The notes below the pieces were generated by a model, which made no database searches, was not told the origin of the DNA, and saw only the letters and a list, made by a program, of their open reading frames with translations. A stretch of DNA of 64,000 nucleotides from Solirubrobacter pauli (lineage in GTDB: Bacteria; Actinomycetota; Thermoleophilia; Solirubrobacterales; Solirubrobacteraceae), in contig NZ_RBIL01000001.1 of assembly GCF_003633755.1 (NCBI RefSeq), positions 1,163,426-1,227,425 on the forward strand, written 5' to 3'. Of the stretch, positions 1 through 11,591 are shown piece by piece. The position numbers and the translations under genes are program-made. Position 1 is the first letter of the stretch; each line of letters opens with the position of its first letter.

Positions 1-2710
1 TCGCCGTGTAGTCGCGGTCGACGCCCGGCGTGAACGCGCCGAAGCTGGCCGGAGCGGACACGGTGAGCGCCAGCGTGGCCGGCACGGAGCCGCCGACGCC
101 GCCGGGCACGTCAACGGTGCCGAGGACCTTCGACGAGACCGCGGACATGTTGCCCTTGAAGTCCGTCGCGATCCACTTGAGCGTCTGACCGGCCGCGACG
201 TTCACGGGCAGCGGCAGCGCGCGGGCGCGCGGCGGCTTCCACTCGGTCGAGGCGGTCGTCGGCGTGGAGCCGTCGAGCGTGTAGTAGATCGACGACGCCT
301 CGTTGGACACGAAGCGCACCTGGTACTTGCCGTCGGCCAGGTCGGGCGCCTGGGTGATGGTGACCACCGGCGGCGTCACGTCCTTCGAGTAGTCGTAGGC
401 CGACTGCAGGAGGCCGTAGTTGCCGTCGGAGAACTCCTGGGCCTCCTCGAAGCCCTCGTTCTCCAGGCACGGGTTGGAGGACGCGCCGAACGGCGGCTGC
501 TGACCCGGGTTGCAGGTCGTCTCCTCACCCGTGGTCGGGTTCTTATAGTACGCGGTGTCACCGATCTCGAAGTCGTAGCCGATGATGCCGCGCGTGTAGT
601 ACGCCTCGTCCGCGGAGTTGCCGGCGGCCGAGTAGAGCACGTCGATGACCGGGCCGGTGCGCTGCGGGCGGATGGCCGTGCCGCGGTACTTCTTGATGCC
701 GTCCAGGACGTGGCGGGCGGCCTCGTCGAAGAAGTTCAGCGTGCCGTACGGCGGGTACGGGAGCGACTCGCGGTTGGGCTTGTACGCGCCGGGCGGCCAC
801 ATGAAGTAACCACCGGACGAGTGGATGTTGTTCGAGAACTTGATGTTCTTGTACTTGTTCTGAACGTAGATCTCGTTGCGGGTCTCCGGCTCGGAGAGCT
901 CGAACGGGCCGGCCGTGTTGCCGCCGGAGCAGCTCGAGTTCGCGCCGACGTAGCCGTCGAAGAACGAGCCGATCGAGAAGTTGCGGTTGATGTTGACGCC
1001 GTACGCGTTGCGGTTCGCCGGATCACCGAGGTTCTCGGTGTTGGACGGGTCGTAGCAGTACGGAGCCATGTTGGTGCGGCGCGGGGAGTCGTAGATCGAG
1101 TGGATCACGCCGTCGCCGTTGATCTGCGGGACGAGGAAGATCTCGAGGTTGTCCACGAGCGCGGTCGTCTGCGGATCGGTGCCGTAGTTGCGCACGAGGC
1201 GCTCCGCGGTCTCCAGGCAGACGCCGGAAGTGGCGATCTCGCCCGCGTGCTCCTGGCAGTACAGGTACACGCCGACCTTGGACCCGTCACGCACCTTGCC
1301 GATGCGCAGCAGCGGCTGCGAGAGCGGACCGCGCGGGACGAACGCCGGCGCGCGCAGCAGGTCGCTGAGCGGGGACGTGACGCCCGGCTGGACGATGCCC
1401 TCGCCCGTCGAGTTGCGGTACTTCGTCGCGCGGACGACGCGGTTGGCGTCCGGGTGCGCGTTGATGGCCGCGACCACCTGGTTGGCGGTGCTGGTGACCG
1501 CGCCGGCGGCGTTCGAGGCGAGGTTCACGCGCAGCGCGTTGCCGGTGAAGGTGACGCTGAGCGGCTGGTTCGGACCGGTCGGGGCGAGCAGGCGGGCGGT
1601 GAGCGAGTTGCCGCCCAGGTGGCCCATGACCTTGGACGTGATGACGACGACGCTCGGCGCCGAGGCCGCGGACGGCGTGTCGCCGGCGACCGGGAGGCCG
1701 TTGTCGTCGATGATCACGTACGGCGCCGTCGCGTTCGGGCGCGGGTTGGGCTGCTGCGTGGTCGGCGCGTTCTGGTAGCCGAGCATCGTCGCGGCCGGAC
1801 GCTGGTAGCCCCAGGTCTTCTCGGGCAGGTCCTCGACGGACGCGATGTTCGGGAACTCGGCCGCGAGCGACCGGACCTTCGCGTACGCGTCGGGCGAGTC
1901 GTAATAGCGGGTGACGAAGCCCGACTTGAAGCCGGCGGAGTTCGGCGGCGGGTTCTTGGAGATCCACTCCTTCGCGGCGCCCGTGTCGACGTCGCCGTTC
2001 GAAGAAGCGATCTTCACCGAGGCGGGATCGGCCTTGCCGTCGCCCTTGTTCCCGATCCGGAAGATCTGGTAGTGGTACTGGTAGTAGTCACCGACGACAT
2101 CGGGGTCGGTGTACGGCACCAGCGCGCCGCCACCGATGCGGTTGCCGGCGGCGTCGTAGACGTCGGCCATGAGCGTCGGGCCGACGTACAGGCAGGACTC
2201 CTGCCCGTTCGCGTTGGTCGTGCAGTTGTACGAGACCAGGGACGGGTCGACGTTCGCCTCGACCGAGACGAAGCGCCCCACGTTGTTCTCGTAGAAGTCG
2301 CCGCGCTGGAAGTGCACGGTGCCGGGCGCCGCGCTGGCGCCCTTCTTGCCCGCCGCGTTGGCCTCGAGCGCCTTCTTGGCGTCCATCTCGGCGAGCTTGT
2401 TCGTGAGGCTCTCCGCGCGGATCGCCGCGAAGTTCTCCTTGGTGTGGACGACGCCCACGTCCTCGAACCCGTGCGCACGCGCGAGCGCCAGCTGCGCGTC
2501 GTCGACCCAGGCGCTGACGATGATGTCGTCGCCCTCGCCGTTCTCGACGGCGTGGTCCATGTCGAACCCGAGGTTCTCGAAGTCGTCGTACAGGCTGCTG
2601 TTGTCCAGCTTGAACTTCAGCAGCGCCGGATCATCCGGACCTGCGAGCGCCGCGCTCGGCGCGACCAACATCGTTGCGGCAGCCGCAACGATCCCGACCC
2701 ATGGCTTCAC
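1..2710 (-). CDS. secreted M14-family zinc carboxypeptidase, 3' end outside window
   Basis: The open frame runs from a GTG at 2710 to the window edge (about 903 codons) without a stop. An AGGAGGGG ribosome site lies just upstream. Residues 1-23 form a signal peptide ending in Ala-Leu-Ala. The M14 metallopeptidase signature is complete: zinc ligands in EHAGE near residue 485, substrate-binding Asn-Arg in NINRNFS near 573, third zinc ligand in NIHSSGG near 628, and the catalytic Glu in YDFEIGD near 712. After this comes a chitobiase-type Ig segment (YYTLDGSTPT, near 813) and the beginning of a domain also found at the C-terminus of the divergent secreted protein at 2919. It should remove C-terminal residues from peptides outside the cell. 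The specificity cannot be read from the sequence. Confidence 0.9.
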   Translation of the reverse strand, partial: MKPWVGIVAAAATMLVAPSAALAGPDDPALLKFKLDNSSLYDDFENLGFDMDHAVENGEGDDIIVSAWVDDAQLALARAHGFEDVGVVHTKENFAAIRAESLTNKLAEMDAKKALEANAAGKKGASAAPGTVHFQRGDFYENNVGRFVSVEANVDPSLVSYNCTTNANGQESCLYVGPTLMADVYDAAGNRIGGGALVPYTDPDVVGDYYQYHYQIFRIGNKGDGKADPASVKIASSNGDVDTGAAKEWISKNPPPNSAGFKSGFVTRYYDSPDAYAKVRSLAAEFPNIASVEDLPEKTWGYQRPAATMLGYQNAPTTQQPNPRPNATAPYVIIDDNGLPVAGDTPSAASAPSVVVITSKVMGHLGGNSLTARLLAPTGPNQPLSVTFTGNALRVNLASNAAGAVTSTANQVVAAINAHPDANRVVRATKYRNSTGEGIVQPGVTSPLSDLLRAPAFVPRGPLSQPLLRIGKVRDGSKVGVYLYCQEHAGEIATSGVCLETAERLVRNYGTDPQTTALVDNLEIFLVPQINGDGVIHSIYDSPRRTNMAPYCYDPSNTENLGDPANRNAYGVNINRNFSIGSFFDGYVGANSSCSGGNTAGPFELSEPETRNEIYVQNKYKNIKFSNNIHSSGGYFMWPPGAYKPNRESLPYPPYGTLNFFDEAARHVLDGIKKYRGTAIRPQRTGPVIDVLYSAAGNSADEAYYTRGIIGYDFEIGDTAYYKNPTTGEETTCNPGQQPPFGASSNPCLENEGFEEAQEFSDGNYGLLQSAYDYSKDVTPPVVTITQAPDLADGKYQVRFVSNEASSIYYTLDGSTPTTASTEWKPPRARALPLPVNVAAGQTLKWIATDFKGNMSAVSSKVLGTVDVPGGVGGSVPATLALTVSAPASFGAFTPGVDRDYTA

Positions 2711-2846
2711 GAGCCAACCCCTCCTGTGGTGGAACCCTCCGAACTTCTGATTCTGAGCCAAACGTGAGCTTGTGCGCAACCGAACGAGCGTTGAGAGACC
2801 TCCACACACCGCAACTAGCACTTCCGTCCGGTTTTTGTGCCATCGG

Positions 2847-2876
2847 TTGACACTGGGAAGGCGCCACGACAAAGTA
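2847..2876 (+). promoter_or_regulatory. candidate sigma-70 type promoter for the secreted Ig-like protein
   Basis: TTGACA at 2847-2852 is a perfect -35 hexamer. At a spacing of 17-18 there is only a weak -10 (CAAAGT or AAAGTA, 2870-2876). It lies about 45 nt before the start at 2919. No comparable promoter was recognised for the divergent carboxypeptidase. Confidence 0.4.
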
Positions 2877-2918
2877 AGCGCGGGTCCCGGGGGGAGTCTT
2901 CAATTGCAGAGGGTGTTC

Positions 2919-3686
2919 ATGATCAGGCCATGGAAGGTGTTTGTCTCGGCGGCGGTGGGTGCGGCGATCTTGCCGTGCACCGCGTTCGCTGCACCGACGA
3001 TCACGATCACGACCCCTGAGAACGGCAAGGCCTACGCGAAGGGCTCCACGCTCACGCTCGCGTACACGTGCAGCGCCGACGCGGTGTCGTGCATGGCCAC
3101 GCGGGGCAGCGACCCGGCGGTGCTCGCCAGCGGCGCGGCCCTGGACACCTCCACGGTCGGCTCGAGCTACATCACCGTCACCGCGCGTGACGCCGGCGGC
3201 AGCACCGCCGTCTCGCAGTCGGCCTACAGCGTCACCGAGAGCGGCACCGACCCGGGCAACGTCCCCGCGACGCTGAACCTGAACCTCGGCACGCCGACCG
3301 CGTTCTCGCCGTTCCTCCCCGGTCTGACCAAGGACTACTTCGCGACGCTCAACGCGCAGATCGTCTCGACGGCCGGCGACCTCACGCTGACGGTCAACGA
3401 CGCGGCCACCACCAACGTCGGCAAGCTCGTCAACGGGCCCCACGCGCTCCCGCAGGCCGTCCAGGCCGGCGCGGTCAAGGTCCCGGCCACGGGCACGCCG
3501 CCCGCGCCGTCGTCCTACGCCCCGCTCGGCGGCGCCTCGAACCCGACCACGCTCCTGACGTACGACGGCCCGGTCTCCGGCAGCGCCGCGATCACGTTCA
3601 AGCAGCCGGTCGCCGAGACCGACGCGCTGCGCACGGGCTCCTACACCAAGACGCTGACCTTCACGATCTCGACGACGACGCCGTAG
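2919..3686 (+). CDS. secreted Ig-like protein, unknown function
   Basis: The ATG at 2919 gives a good signal peptide (MIRPWKVFVSAAVGAAI..., cleavage after Ala24). An in-frame GTG at 2913 is an alternative, and longer readings would bury the signal peptide. The mature protein of about 230 residues begins with an Ig-like beta module (near 25-110) holding two Cys that could form a disulfide. From about residue 118 it has a domain starting VPATLNLNLG and containing STAGDLTLTV. The same domain start is seen at the end of the carboxypeptidase encoded divergently at 2710. No catalytic motif is visible. A cell-surface or binding role is inferred from export and domain type only. Confidence 0.8.
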   Translation: MIRPWKVFVSAAVGAAILPCTAFAAPTITITTPENGKAYAKGSTLTLAYTCSADAVSCMATRGSDPAVLASGAALDTSTVGSSYITVTARDAGGSTAVSQSAYSVTESGTDPGNVPATLNLNLGTPTAFSPFLPGLTKDYFATLNAQIVSTAGDLTLTVNDAATTNVGKLVNGPHALPQAVQAGAVKVPATGTPPAPSSYAPLGGASNPTTLLTYDGPVSGSAAITFKQPVAETDALRTGSYTKTLTFTISTTTP

Positions 3687-3712
3687 TCGAGTCGCACACC
3701 GCGCTTCAGAAG

Positions 3713-3739
3713 AGCCCGCCTCCACGGCGGGCTTTTTTT
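3713..3739 (+). terminator. rho-independent terminator of the secreted Ig-like protein
   Basis: Perfect 8-bp stem AGCCCGCC / GGCGGGCT (3713-3720 with 3726-3733), a 5-nt loop and a run of seven T on the plus strand, 27 nt after the stop codon at 3686. Confidence 0.9.
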
Positions 3740-3770
3740 GTGCCCGCGCAGCCCGGCCCGGCGGCCGCGG

Positions 3771-3802
3771 GCAAAAAGAAAGCCCGCCGAAGGGCGGGCT
3801 TT
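3771..3802 (-). terminator. rho-independent terminator of the atp operon
   Basis: On the minus strand a perfect stem (3781-3788 with 3793-3800, extended by two A:T pairs) is followed by TTTCTTTTT. It lies just after the atpC stop at 3827 and uses the same 8-bp stem as the opposing terminator at 3713-3739. Confidence 0.9.
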
Positions 3803-3826
3803 CTCGGCGTTCGTATGCGGGACGCG

Positions 3827-4240
3827 CTACTTGCTCTCGGCCAGCTTGAGGAAGGCCTCGTAGCGGCGCTTGTCGCGCTCGGCGGCGCGGCGCTCCTCCG
3901 TGCCCTCCTCGGCGCTCGCCAGCTCGTCCTCGGCCCGCCGGAGGCGGTCCTGGAGGTCGGAGGCGTTGAGCTTGTCCACGCTGAAGACCTCGTCGACGAG
4001 GACCAGGGCGCGGTCGCCGGTCATCTGGAGGAAGCCCTCGCCCTGCGCGAAGCGGATGACCTCGGACTCCGACTTGTAGAGCCGCAGCTCGGTCGGGTTG
4101 AGCATCGCCAGCAGCGGCTGGTGGTTGGCGAGGATGCCGATGGACCCCACGCTGGTGCGCGTGGAGACCATCTCGACCTCGTCGTTGAAGACCTCACCCT
4201 CCGGGGTGAGGACCTCGACCTTGAAGGGCGTGCGCGCCAT
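3827..4240 (-). CDS. atpC: ATP synthase F1 subunit epsilon
   Basis: A protein of 137 aa with the epsilon layout: an N-terminal beta sandwich (KVEVLTPEGEVF..., with GSIGILANHQPLL near 35) and a C-terminal helical hairpin rich in Arg, Lys and Glu. It sits in the central stalk, contacts gamma and the c-ring, and can inhibit ATP hydrolysis. It is the last gene of the operon, 3 nt after atpD and followed by the operon terminator. Length is normal for the family. Confidence 0.97.
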   Translation of the reverse strand: MARTPFKVEVLTPEGEVFNDEVEMVSTRTSVGSIGILANHQPLLAMLNPTELRLYKSESEVIRFAQGEGFLQMTGDRALVLVDEVFSVDKLNASDLQDRLRRAEDELASAEEGTEERRAAERDKRRYEAFLKLAESK

Positions 4241-4243
4241 TGC

Positions 4244-5665
<1,422 letters not shown>

Positions 5666-6601
5666 TTAGACCAGCGACTCGGCGCCGGCGACAACTTCCA
5701 TGATTTCCTGCGTGATCGCGGCCTGGCGCTCGCGATTGAACTCCAGCGTGAGGTCCTTGATGATGTCGCCCGCGTTCTCGGAGGCGTTGCGCATGGCGGT
5801 CATGCGCGCGCCGTGCTCGGACGCGGTCGACTCCAGCAGCGCGCGGAAGATCGAGATCTCCACGTAGGCCGGGATCAGACGCTCGAGGATGACCTCGGGG
5901 TCGGGCTCGTACTCCACCAGCGCGTGGTGGTCGTGATCCTGGTCGAGCTTGCCGTCCTCTTTGACGGCGGCGCGCTCGCCGAGCGAGTCGACGGCGCCGT
6001 CGTCGCCCATGATCGTCGCCTGCTGCAGCGGCAGCAGCGTCTCACGCGTGACCTCCTGCGTGAGGGCCGAGACGTAGCGGTTGTAGACGATCTCGACGCG
6101 GTCGACCTCGCCGTCCACGTAGGCGGCGACGAGCTCGGACGCGATCTCGCGCGCGTTGGCGTACGACGGGCGGTCGGTGAAGCCGGTGTACGCGCCCTTG
6201 GCCTCACGGCCGCGGAACGCCAGCGACGACACGCCGCGACGGCCCGAGGCGAACCACACCGTGGTCTTGCCCTGGGACTCGTACTCGTTGCCGGCCCGCA
6301 GGCCCGCGCGCACGATCTGCGAGTTGAACGCGCCGGCCAGGCCACGGTCGCCCGTGACCAGCAGGATGCCGACCTTGTCCTCGGAGTCGTGCTCGTTGAG
6401 GATCGGGAAGTTCGGCACGTTCCCGGCCGCTTCCGCCGCCTGGCGGGTCATGCGCCGCACCGCGCCCGCGTACGGGCGCAGTGCTTCGATGCGCTGCTCG
6501 GCCCGACGCAGACGCGCCGCCGCGACCATCTCCATCGCGCGCGTGATCTTCTGGATGTTCTTGACCGACGCGATGCGGCTCTTGACGTCCTTGAGGGCCA
6601 T
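5666..6601 (-). CDS. atpG: ATP synthase F1 subunit gamma
   Basis: A protein of 311 aa with the two terminal helices that form the rotor shaft: an N-terminal helix with IQKITRAMEMVAAARL and a C-terminal helix with NRERQAAITQEIMEVV. It is somewhat longer than the roughly 287-aa enterobacterial protein. The extra length is an acidic, His-rich stretch around residues 195-235, placed between the Rossmann-like body and the C-terminal helix. Gamma carries rotation from the c-ring to the alpha/beta hexamer. It lies between atpA and atpD in the usual order. Confidence 0.98.
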   Translation of the reverse strand: MALKDVKSRIASVKNIQKITRAMEMVAAARLRRAEQRIEALRPYAGAVRRMTRQAAEAAGNVPNFPILNEHDSEDKVGILLVTGDRGLAGAFNSQIVRAGLRAGNEYESQGKTTVWFASGRRGVSSLAFRGREAKGAYTGFTDRPSYANAREIASELVAAYVDGEVDRVEIVYNRYVSALTQEVTRETLLPLQQATIMGDDGAVDSLGERAAVKEDGKLDQDHDHHALVEYEPDPEVILERLIPAYVEISIFRALLESTASEHGARMTAMRNASENAGDIIKDLTLEFNRERQAAITQEIMEVVAGAESLV

Positions 6602-6610
6602 GGCGCCTGC

Positions 6611-8215
<1,605 letters not shown>

Positions 8216-8237
8216 GCTTTAGCTCCTTAGCGCCGGG

Positions 8238-8768
8238 TCAGGCCCGTGCGACCTGCTTGCGAAGTTGTTCGAGGCGGTTCCGGATCGAGGCGTCGAGGAT
8301 CGAGTTCCCGACGCGGACGACGATGCCGCCGAGGATCTCCGGCTCGACCGAGGCGGAGAGATCGATCTTGCGGCCGGTCTGCTGGGCGATCCGGTCGCCG
8401 ATCTGGTCCACAGTGGCCTGATCGAGCGCGACCGCGGAGGTGACCTGGACCGGCAGGAGCTTGTTCTCCTCCTGCCAGAGGCGGTCGAACTCGCGCCGGA
8501 CGCGGAACACGGCCGGCGTGCGGTGGTTCTCGATCAGCAGCTTGAGGAAGTTGACGACGATCGGATCGGCGTCGGTGACCGCGCGGTCCAGCCCGTCCGC
8601 CTTCTCGACCGTGGAGAAATACGGCGAGAAGAAGAACGTCTGCAGCTCGCGGGATGAGTCGAGGGCGTCGGCGAACGCGCCGAGCTGGTCACGCACGGAG
8701 TCGAGCTTGGACTGCTCCTGCGCGACCTCGAACAGCGAGCGGGCGTAGACCGCGGCGATCTCTTCCAT
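8238..8768 (-). CDS. atpH: ATP synthase F1 subunit delta (OSCP)
   Basis: A protein of 176 aa, normal length. The N-terminal six-helix domain begins with IAAVYARSLFEVA and the C-terminal segment holds the conserved ILGGIVVRVGN, both typical of delta/OSCP. It joins the top of F1 to the peripheral b-stalk. It begins 3 nt after the atpF stop, so the two stator genes are probably translationally coupled. Confidence 0.97.
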   Translation of the reverse strand: MEEIAAVYARSLFEVAQEQSKLDSVRDQLGAFADALDSSRELQTFFFSPYFSTVEKADGLDRAVTDADPIVVNFLKLLIENHRTPAVFRVRREFDRLWQEENKLLPVQVTSAVALDQATVDQIGDRIAQQTGRKIDLSASVEPEILGGIVVRVGNSILDASIRNRLEQLRKQVARA

Positions 8769-8771
8769 CGC

Positions 8772-9329
8772 TTAGCGGCGCTCCTCGTTGGCGAGGGCGG
8801 CGAAGTCCAGCTCGGCGAGCGCCTCGTCGACCAGACGCTTCTGGTCGGAGGCGTCCAGCGTCTTGCGCGTGACCTTCTCGGTCGCGAGCACGGTGAGGTC
8901 GGCGACCTCGCTGCGGATCTGCTGGATGGCACGGCGCGTCTCGGCCTCGATGTCGCGACGCGTCTGGTCCATCATCTCCTCGCGCTTGGTGCGCGCGTCG
9001 GCCTGGCTCTCCTGCTCGTGCGCCTCCGCGGTGCGGCGGGCACGGGCAACGATCTCGTCGGCCTGTCCACGGGCGTCCGACAGACGCTCGCGGTACTCGC
9101 GCAGAAGCTCGTCGGCTTCGCGCTTGGTCTTCTCCGCCGTGTCGATCGAGTCCTCGATCATCCGCTGGCGCTTGTCGAGCGCCTCGGCGATCCGCGGGAA
9201 CGCGACCTTCCAGAGGACGAAGAGCGTGATGCCGAAGACGATCAGCGTCCAGAGCATCACCCCGATGACCGGGGAGACGAGGCCGGAGCCGCCCTCCTCG
9301 GTCGTCTCGGCTGCGAGCAGGAAGTTCAT
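8772..9329 (-). CDS. atpF: ATP synthase Fo subunit b
   Basis: A protein of 185 aa with one N-terminal membrane helix (VIGVMLWTLIVFGITLFVLW, near 21-41) followed by a long charged coiled coil, the standard b-subunit plan. The peripheral stalk dimer holds alpha/beta still while the rotor turns. Only one b-type gene is present. It lies 7 nt after atpE and 3 nt before atpH. Confidence 0.97.
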   Translation of the reverse strand: MNFLLAAETTEEGGSGLVSPVIGVMLWTLIVFGITLFVLWKVAFPRIAEALDKRQRMIEDSIDTAEKTKREADELLREYRERLSDARGQADEIVARARRTAEAHEQESQADARTKREEMMDQTRRDIEAETRRAIQQIRSEVADLTVLATEKVTRKTLDASDQKRLVDEALAELDFAALANEERR

Positions 9330-9336
9330 CGCGCTC

Positions 9337-9612
9337 CTACAGGAAGAAGGCGATCAGGCCCGCCACGAGGCCGTAGAAGAAGCACGCCTCGGTAAGGGCG
9401 AAGCCGAGCCACTGGATGGACGTGATCTCGTCGCGCATCTCGGGCTGGCGAGTAACGGACTCGATGACCTTGCCGAAGATGATGCCGATGCCGACGCCGG
9501 CGCCCACGGCGCCGAGGCCGCCGCCAACGCCGAGGGCGATCGCCTTACCGGCGTCGGCGCCGTCTTCAGCAGCGGCGAAGATGAACGCCAGGATCGTGCT
9601 CAGGGTGGTCAC
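9337..9612 (-). CDS. atpE: ATP synthase Fo subunit c
   Basis: A protein of 91 aa with two membrane helices. The first is Gly-rich (GVGGGLGAVGAGVGIG), the polar loop has the RQPE motif that touches gamma/epsilon, and the second helix has the ion-carrying Glu in FALTEACFF near residue 75. After this Glu comes Ala-Cys, not the Ser-Thr pair of sodium-type c-subunits, so proton coupling is inferred. An N-terminal extension of about 20 residues precedes the first helix, so removal of a leader is possible. Confidence 0.97.
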   Translation of the reverse strand: MTTLSTILAFIFAAAEDGADAGKAIALGVGGGLGAVGAGVGIGIIFGKVIESVTRQPEMRDEITSIQWLGFALTEACFFYGLVAGLIAFFL

Positions 9613-9624
9613 GGAAAGAGCTCC

Positions 9625-10509
9625 TTAGTGGGACTCGGCGACGGCGCCGCCGATGTAGATCGCGGACAGGGTGGCGAAGATGAAGGCCTGCAGGGTGGCC
9701 ACCAGGCCGACCTCGAACAGGTAGAGCGCGATGCCGATCGGCAGCAGGAAGACGCCGATGCCCGCAATGCCGAGCAGGATCGCCAGACCGCCGGCCATGA
9801 AGAGGATGATCAGGTGGCCCGCGAGCATGTTGGCGAACAGACGCACGGAGAGCGAGACGATCCGCATGATGTTCGAGAGCAGCTCGAGGACGAAGATGAA
9901 GCCCGCCATGGCGCCGGTGACGCCCGCCGGGATCAGGCTCTTGAGGTAGCCGCCGACACCCTTGGCGCGGATGCCTTCAGCCGTGTAGGAGAAGAACACG
10001 AGCAGCGACAGGACGAGCGGGACCGAGACGTTGGCCGTCGCGGCGTAGATGCCGAACGTCGGGATGCTGAGGCCGAACAGGTCGAAGTGGTGGTGACCGG
10101 TCGGCAGCGGGATGAAGCCGATCAGGTTGTTGAACCAGATGAACAGGAAGAGCGCCCCGATGAACGGGAACCACTTCGCGGCCATCTTGTCGTCCATGTT
10201 CCCGCGGGTGATGTTGTCCCGCATGACGCCGTACAGGACCTCGACGGCGGTCTGGACGCGGTTCGGCTTCGCCTCCATCTTGCGGGCGATCCAGACCATG
10301 GTGAAGCAGGTCAGGATTCCGGCCACGATCAGGTAGAAGACGGCCTTGTTGATGGTGAAGACGCCGAGACTGATCCAGTCCGGCAGCTCGAACTCCTCCT
10401 GCGGCACGAAGTCCTGGCGACCCGCGTTGCCGAACAGGATGAAGGCGAGGATCACCAGCACCAGGTAGGCACCACCGGCTCCCAGGAGGATCTTCCGGGA
10501 CTGGCTCAT
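9625..10509 (-). CDS. atpB: ATP synthase Fo subunit a
   Basis: A protein of 294 aa with five to six hydrophobic segments and the essential stator arginine in VRLFANMLAGHLI near residue 222, which faces the c-ring Glu. The C-terminal helix with LQAFIFATLSAIYI is typical. It forms the two proton half-channels. Its ATG overlaps the stop of the upstream atpI-like gene (ATGA at 10506-10509), which indicates translational coupling. Confidence 0.97.
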   Translation of the reverse strand: MSQSRKILLGAGGAYLVLVILAFILFGNAGRQDFVPQEEFELPDWISLGVFTINKAVFYLIVAGILTCFTMVWIARKMEAKPNRVQTAVEVLYGVMRDNITRGNMDDKMAAKWFPFIGALFLFIWFNNLIGFIPLPTGHHHFDLFGLSIPTFGIYAATANVSVPLVLSLLVFFSYTAEGIRAKGVGGYLKSLIPAGVTGAMAGFIFVLELLSNIMRIVSLSVRLFANMLAGHLIILFMAGGLAILLGIAGIGVFLLPIGIALYLFEVGLVATLQAFIFATLSAIYIGGAVAESH

Positions 10510-10904
10510 GAGCTTGGCTTGTTCCTCTCCGTCGGGCGAATGATCAGCGTGGTGGCCAGGTAGACCGAGAACACCACGAGCGCGAGCAGCGCCGCCATCA
10601 GACCGTCTTCCCGATCTCCGGCGAGGCCGACCACAAGGATGGCGATGCCCATGATCCAGGCGCGTCCCATGAACACGCCGAAGTTGATCCCGACCTGGGC
10701 CTTCGGCGACTTCGAGCGACGCGCGGAGCGCTCGATCGCCGCCGCGGTGAAGCGGGTGACGATCCAGACGCCGCCCGCGACCGCGAACCCGAGGACCGGC
10801 CCGCCCATCAGCAGCACGAACGGCGCCGCGAGGACGATCAACGCTACGTCGAGGTAGCGGACGAAGACCAGGGGGTCAGAATGGGACATTGTCGTAGAGC
10901 TCAT
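10506..10904 (-). CDS. AtpI-like small membrane protein, first gene of the atp operon
   Basis: A protein of 132 aa with about four hydrophobic segments and a positively charged loop (ERSARRSKSPKAQVG) near the middle. Position and size match AtpI, a poorly conserved helper for assembly of the c-ring. No catalytic motif is expected. It overlaps atpB by 4 nt and is the first gene after the promoter at 10994-11023. The family call rests mainly on position and topology. Confidence 0.7.
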   Translation of the reverse strand: MSSTTMSHSDPLVFVRYLDVALIVLAAPFVLLMGGPVLGFAVAGGVWIVTRFTAAAIERSARRSKSPKAQVGINFGVFMGRAWIMGIAILVVGLAGDREDGLMAALLALVVFSVYLATTLIIRPTERNKPSS

Positions 10905-10993
10905 GGCAGGCTGACGCGCCGTACCAGGCCATCCCCGCGCGGGCTCGCGCGGCGGGAGTGTTGACAGACTCCCCGGCCGGTTCGGCGGGGGCC

Positions 10994-11023
10994 AATATAG
11001 CGGCTTCTCCGAGTTTGTAACAA
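10994..11023 (-). promoter_or_regulatory. candidate promoter of the atp operon
   Basis: On the minus strand TTGTTA (11023-11018) and TATATT (10999-10994) are 18 nt apart, giving a predicted start point near 10987, about 80 nt before the first gene. This is the most A+T-rich patch of the 255-nt gap between the atp operon and the osmC-family gene. No separate promoter for the latter was recognised. Confidence 0.5.
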
Positions 11024-11159
11024 CTTTGTGACACCCGCCTCTAGCAGCAAAGCTTGAGGGGTGGGTGAACGCCGCGGCCGCGCTCCTCTGCGCGACACCG
11101 CCGGAAGGCTAGCCGTACAGTGCCGATCACGTAGTCCGACCCCCCTTCAGGAGGAATGC

Positions 11160-11591
11160 ATGCCGACACGTAGCGCGAAGGCTGACTGGCAAGGCGAGTT
11201 CAAGCGGGGCGGTGGTTCCGTTTCGACGGAGACCGGCGTGCTCGACGCGCAGTACAACTTCTCCGGTCGCTTCGAGAGCGGCTCGGGCACCAATCCCGAG
11301 GAGCTGCTGGCGGCCTCGCACGCGTCCTGCTTCACGATGGCGCTGAGCGTCGGGCTGACGCAGGCGGGCAACCCGCCGGAGTCCCTGGCGACCGAGGCGA
11401 AGGTCACCGTCGACCAGGTCGACGGCGGCTTCGGAATCACGAAGATCCACCTGAGCGTCACCGGCAAGGTGCCGGGCCTGGACGCCGCCGGCTTCGAGGA
11501 GGCCGCTCAGGGGGCGAAGGCCAACTGCCCGCTCTCCAAGGCGCTTGCGAGCGTCCCGGAGATCACGCTCGAGACCTCGTTCGAGGCCTAG
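11160..11591 (+). CDS. OsmC/Ohr family peroxidase
   Basis: A protein of 143 aa. Start ATG 11160 is chosen because an AGGAGGA ribosome site lies 5 nt upstream and the start matches the family's usual N-terminus. Both redox cysteines are present, in SHASCFTMAL near 58 and ANCPLSKAL near 122. The proteins reduce organic hydroperoxides as homodimers in the cytosol. The overall pattern is nearer OsmC than Ohr. The gene ends exactly where the convergent lipoprotein gene ends, with no bases between the two stop codons. Confidence 0.93.
   Translation: MPTRSAKADWQGEFKRGGGSVSTETGVLDAQYNFSGRFESGSGTNPEELLAASHASCFTMALSVGLTQAGNPPESLATEAKVTVDQVDGGFGITKIHLSVTGKVPGLDAAGFEEAAQGAKANCPLSKALASVPEITLETSFEA

Noticed and set aside
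710-2767. Long plus-strand open frame opposite the carboxypeptidase
   Set aside because: Product is Arg/Val/Asp-rich with no domains; it is the reverse shadow of the M14 gene, whose full motif set is on the minus strand.
2631-3725. Long minus-strand frame opposite the secreted Ig-like protein
   Set aside because: Low-complexity Arg-rich product; the plus strand has a signal peptide, Ig-like modules and a matching terminator.
9337-9612. Sodium-coupled ATP synthase
   Set aside because: The c-subunit helix 2 has Glu-Ala-Cys, not the Glu-Ser-Thr type ligand set of sodium rotors.
10961-10999. Plus-strand promoter TTGACA...AATATA before the osmC-family gene
   Set aside because: The spacing between the two boxes is about 27 nt, too long for a sigma-70 type promoter.
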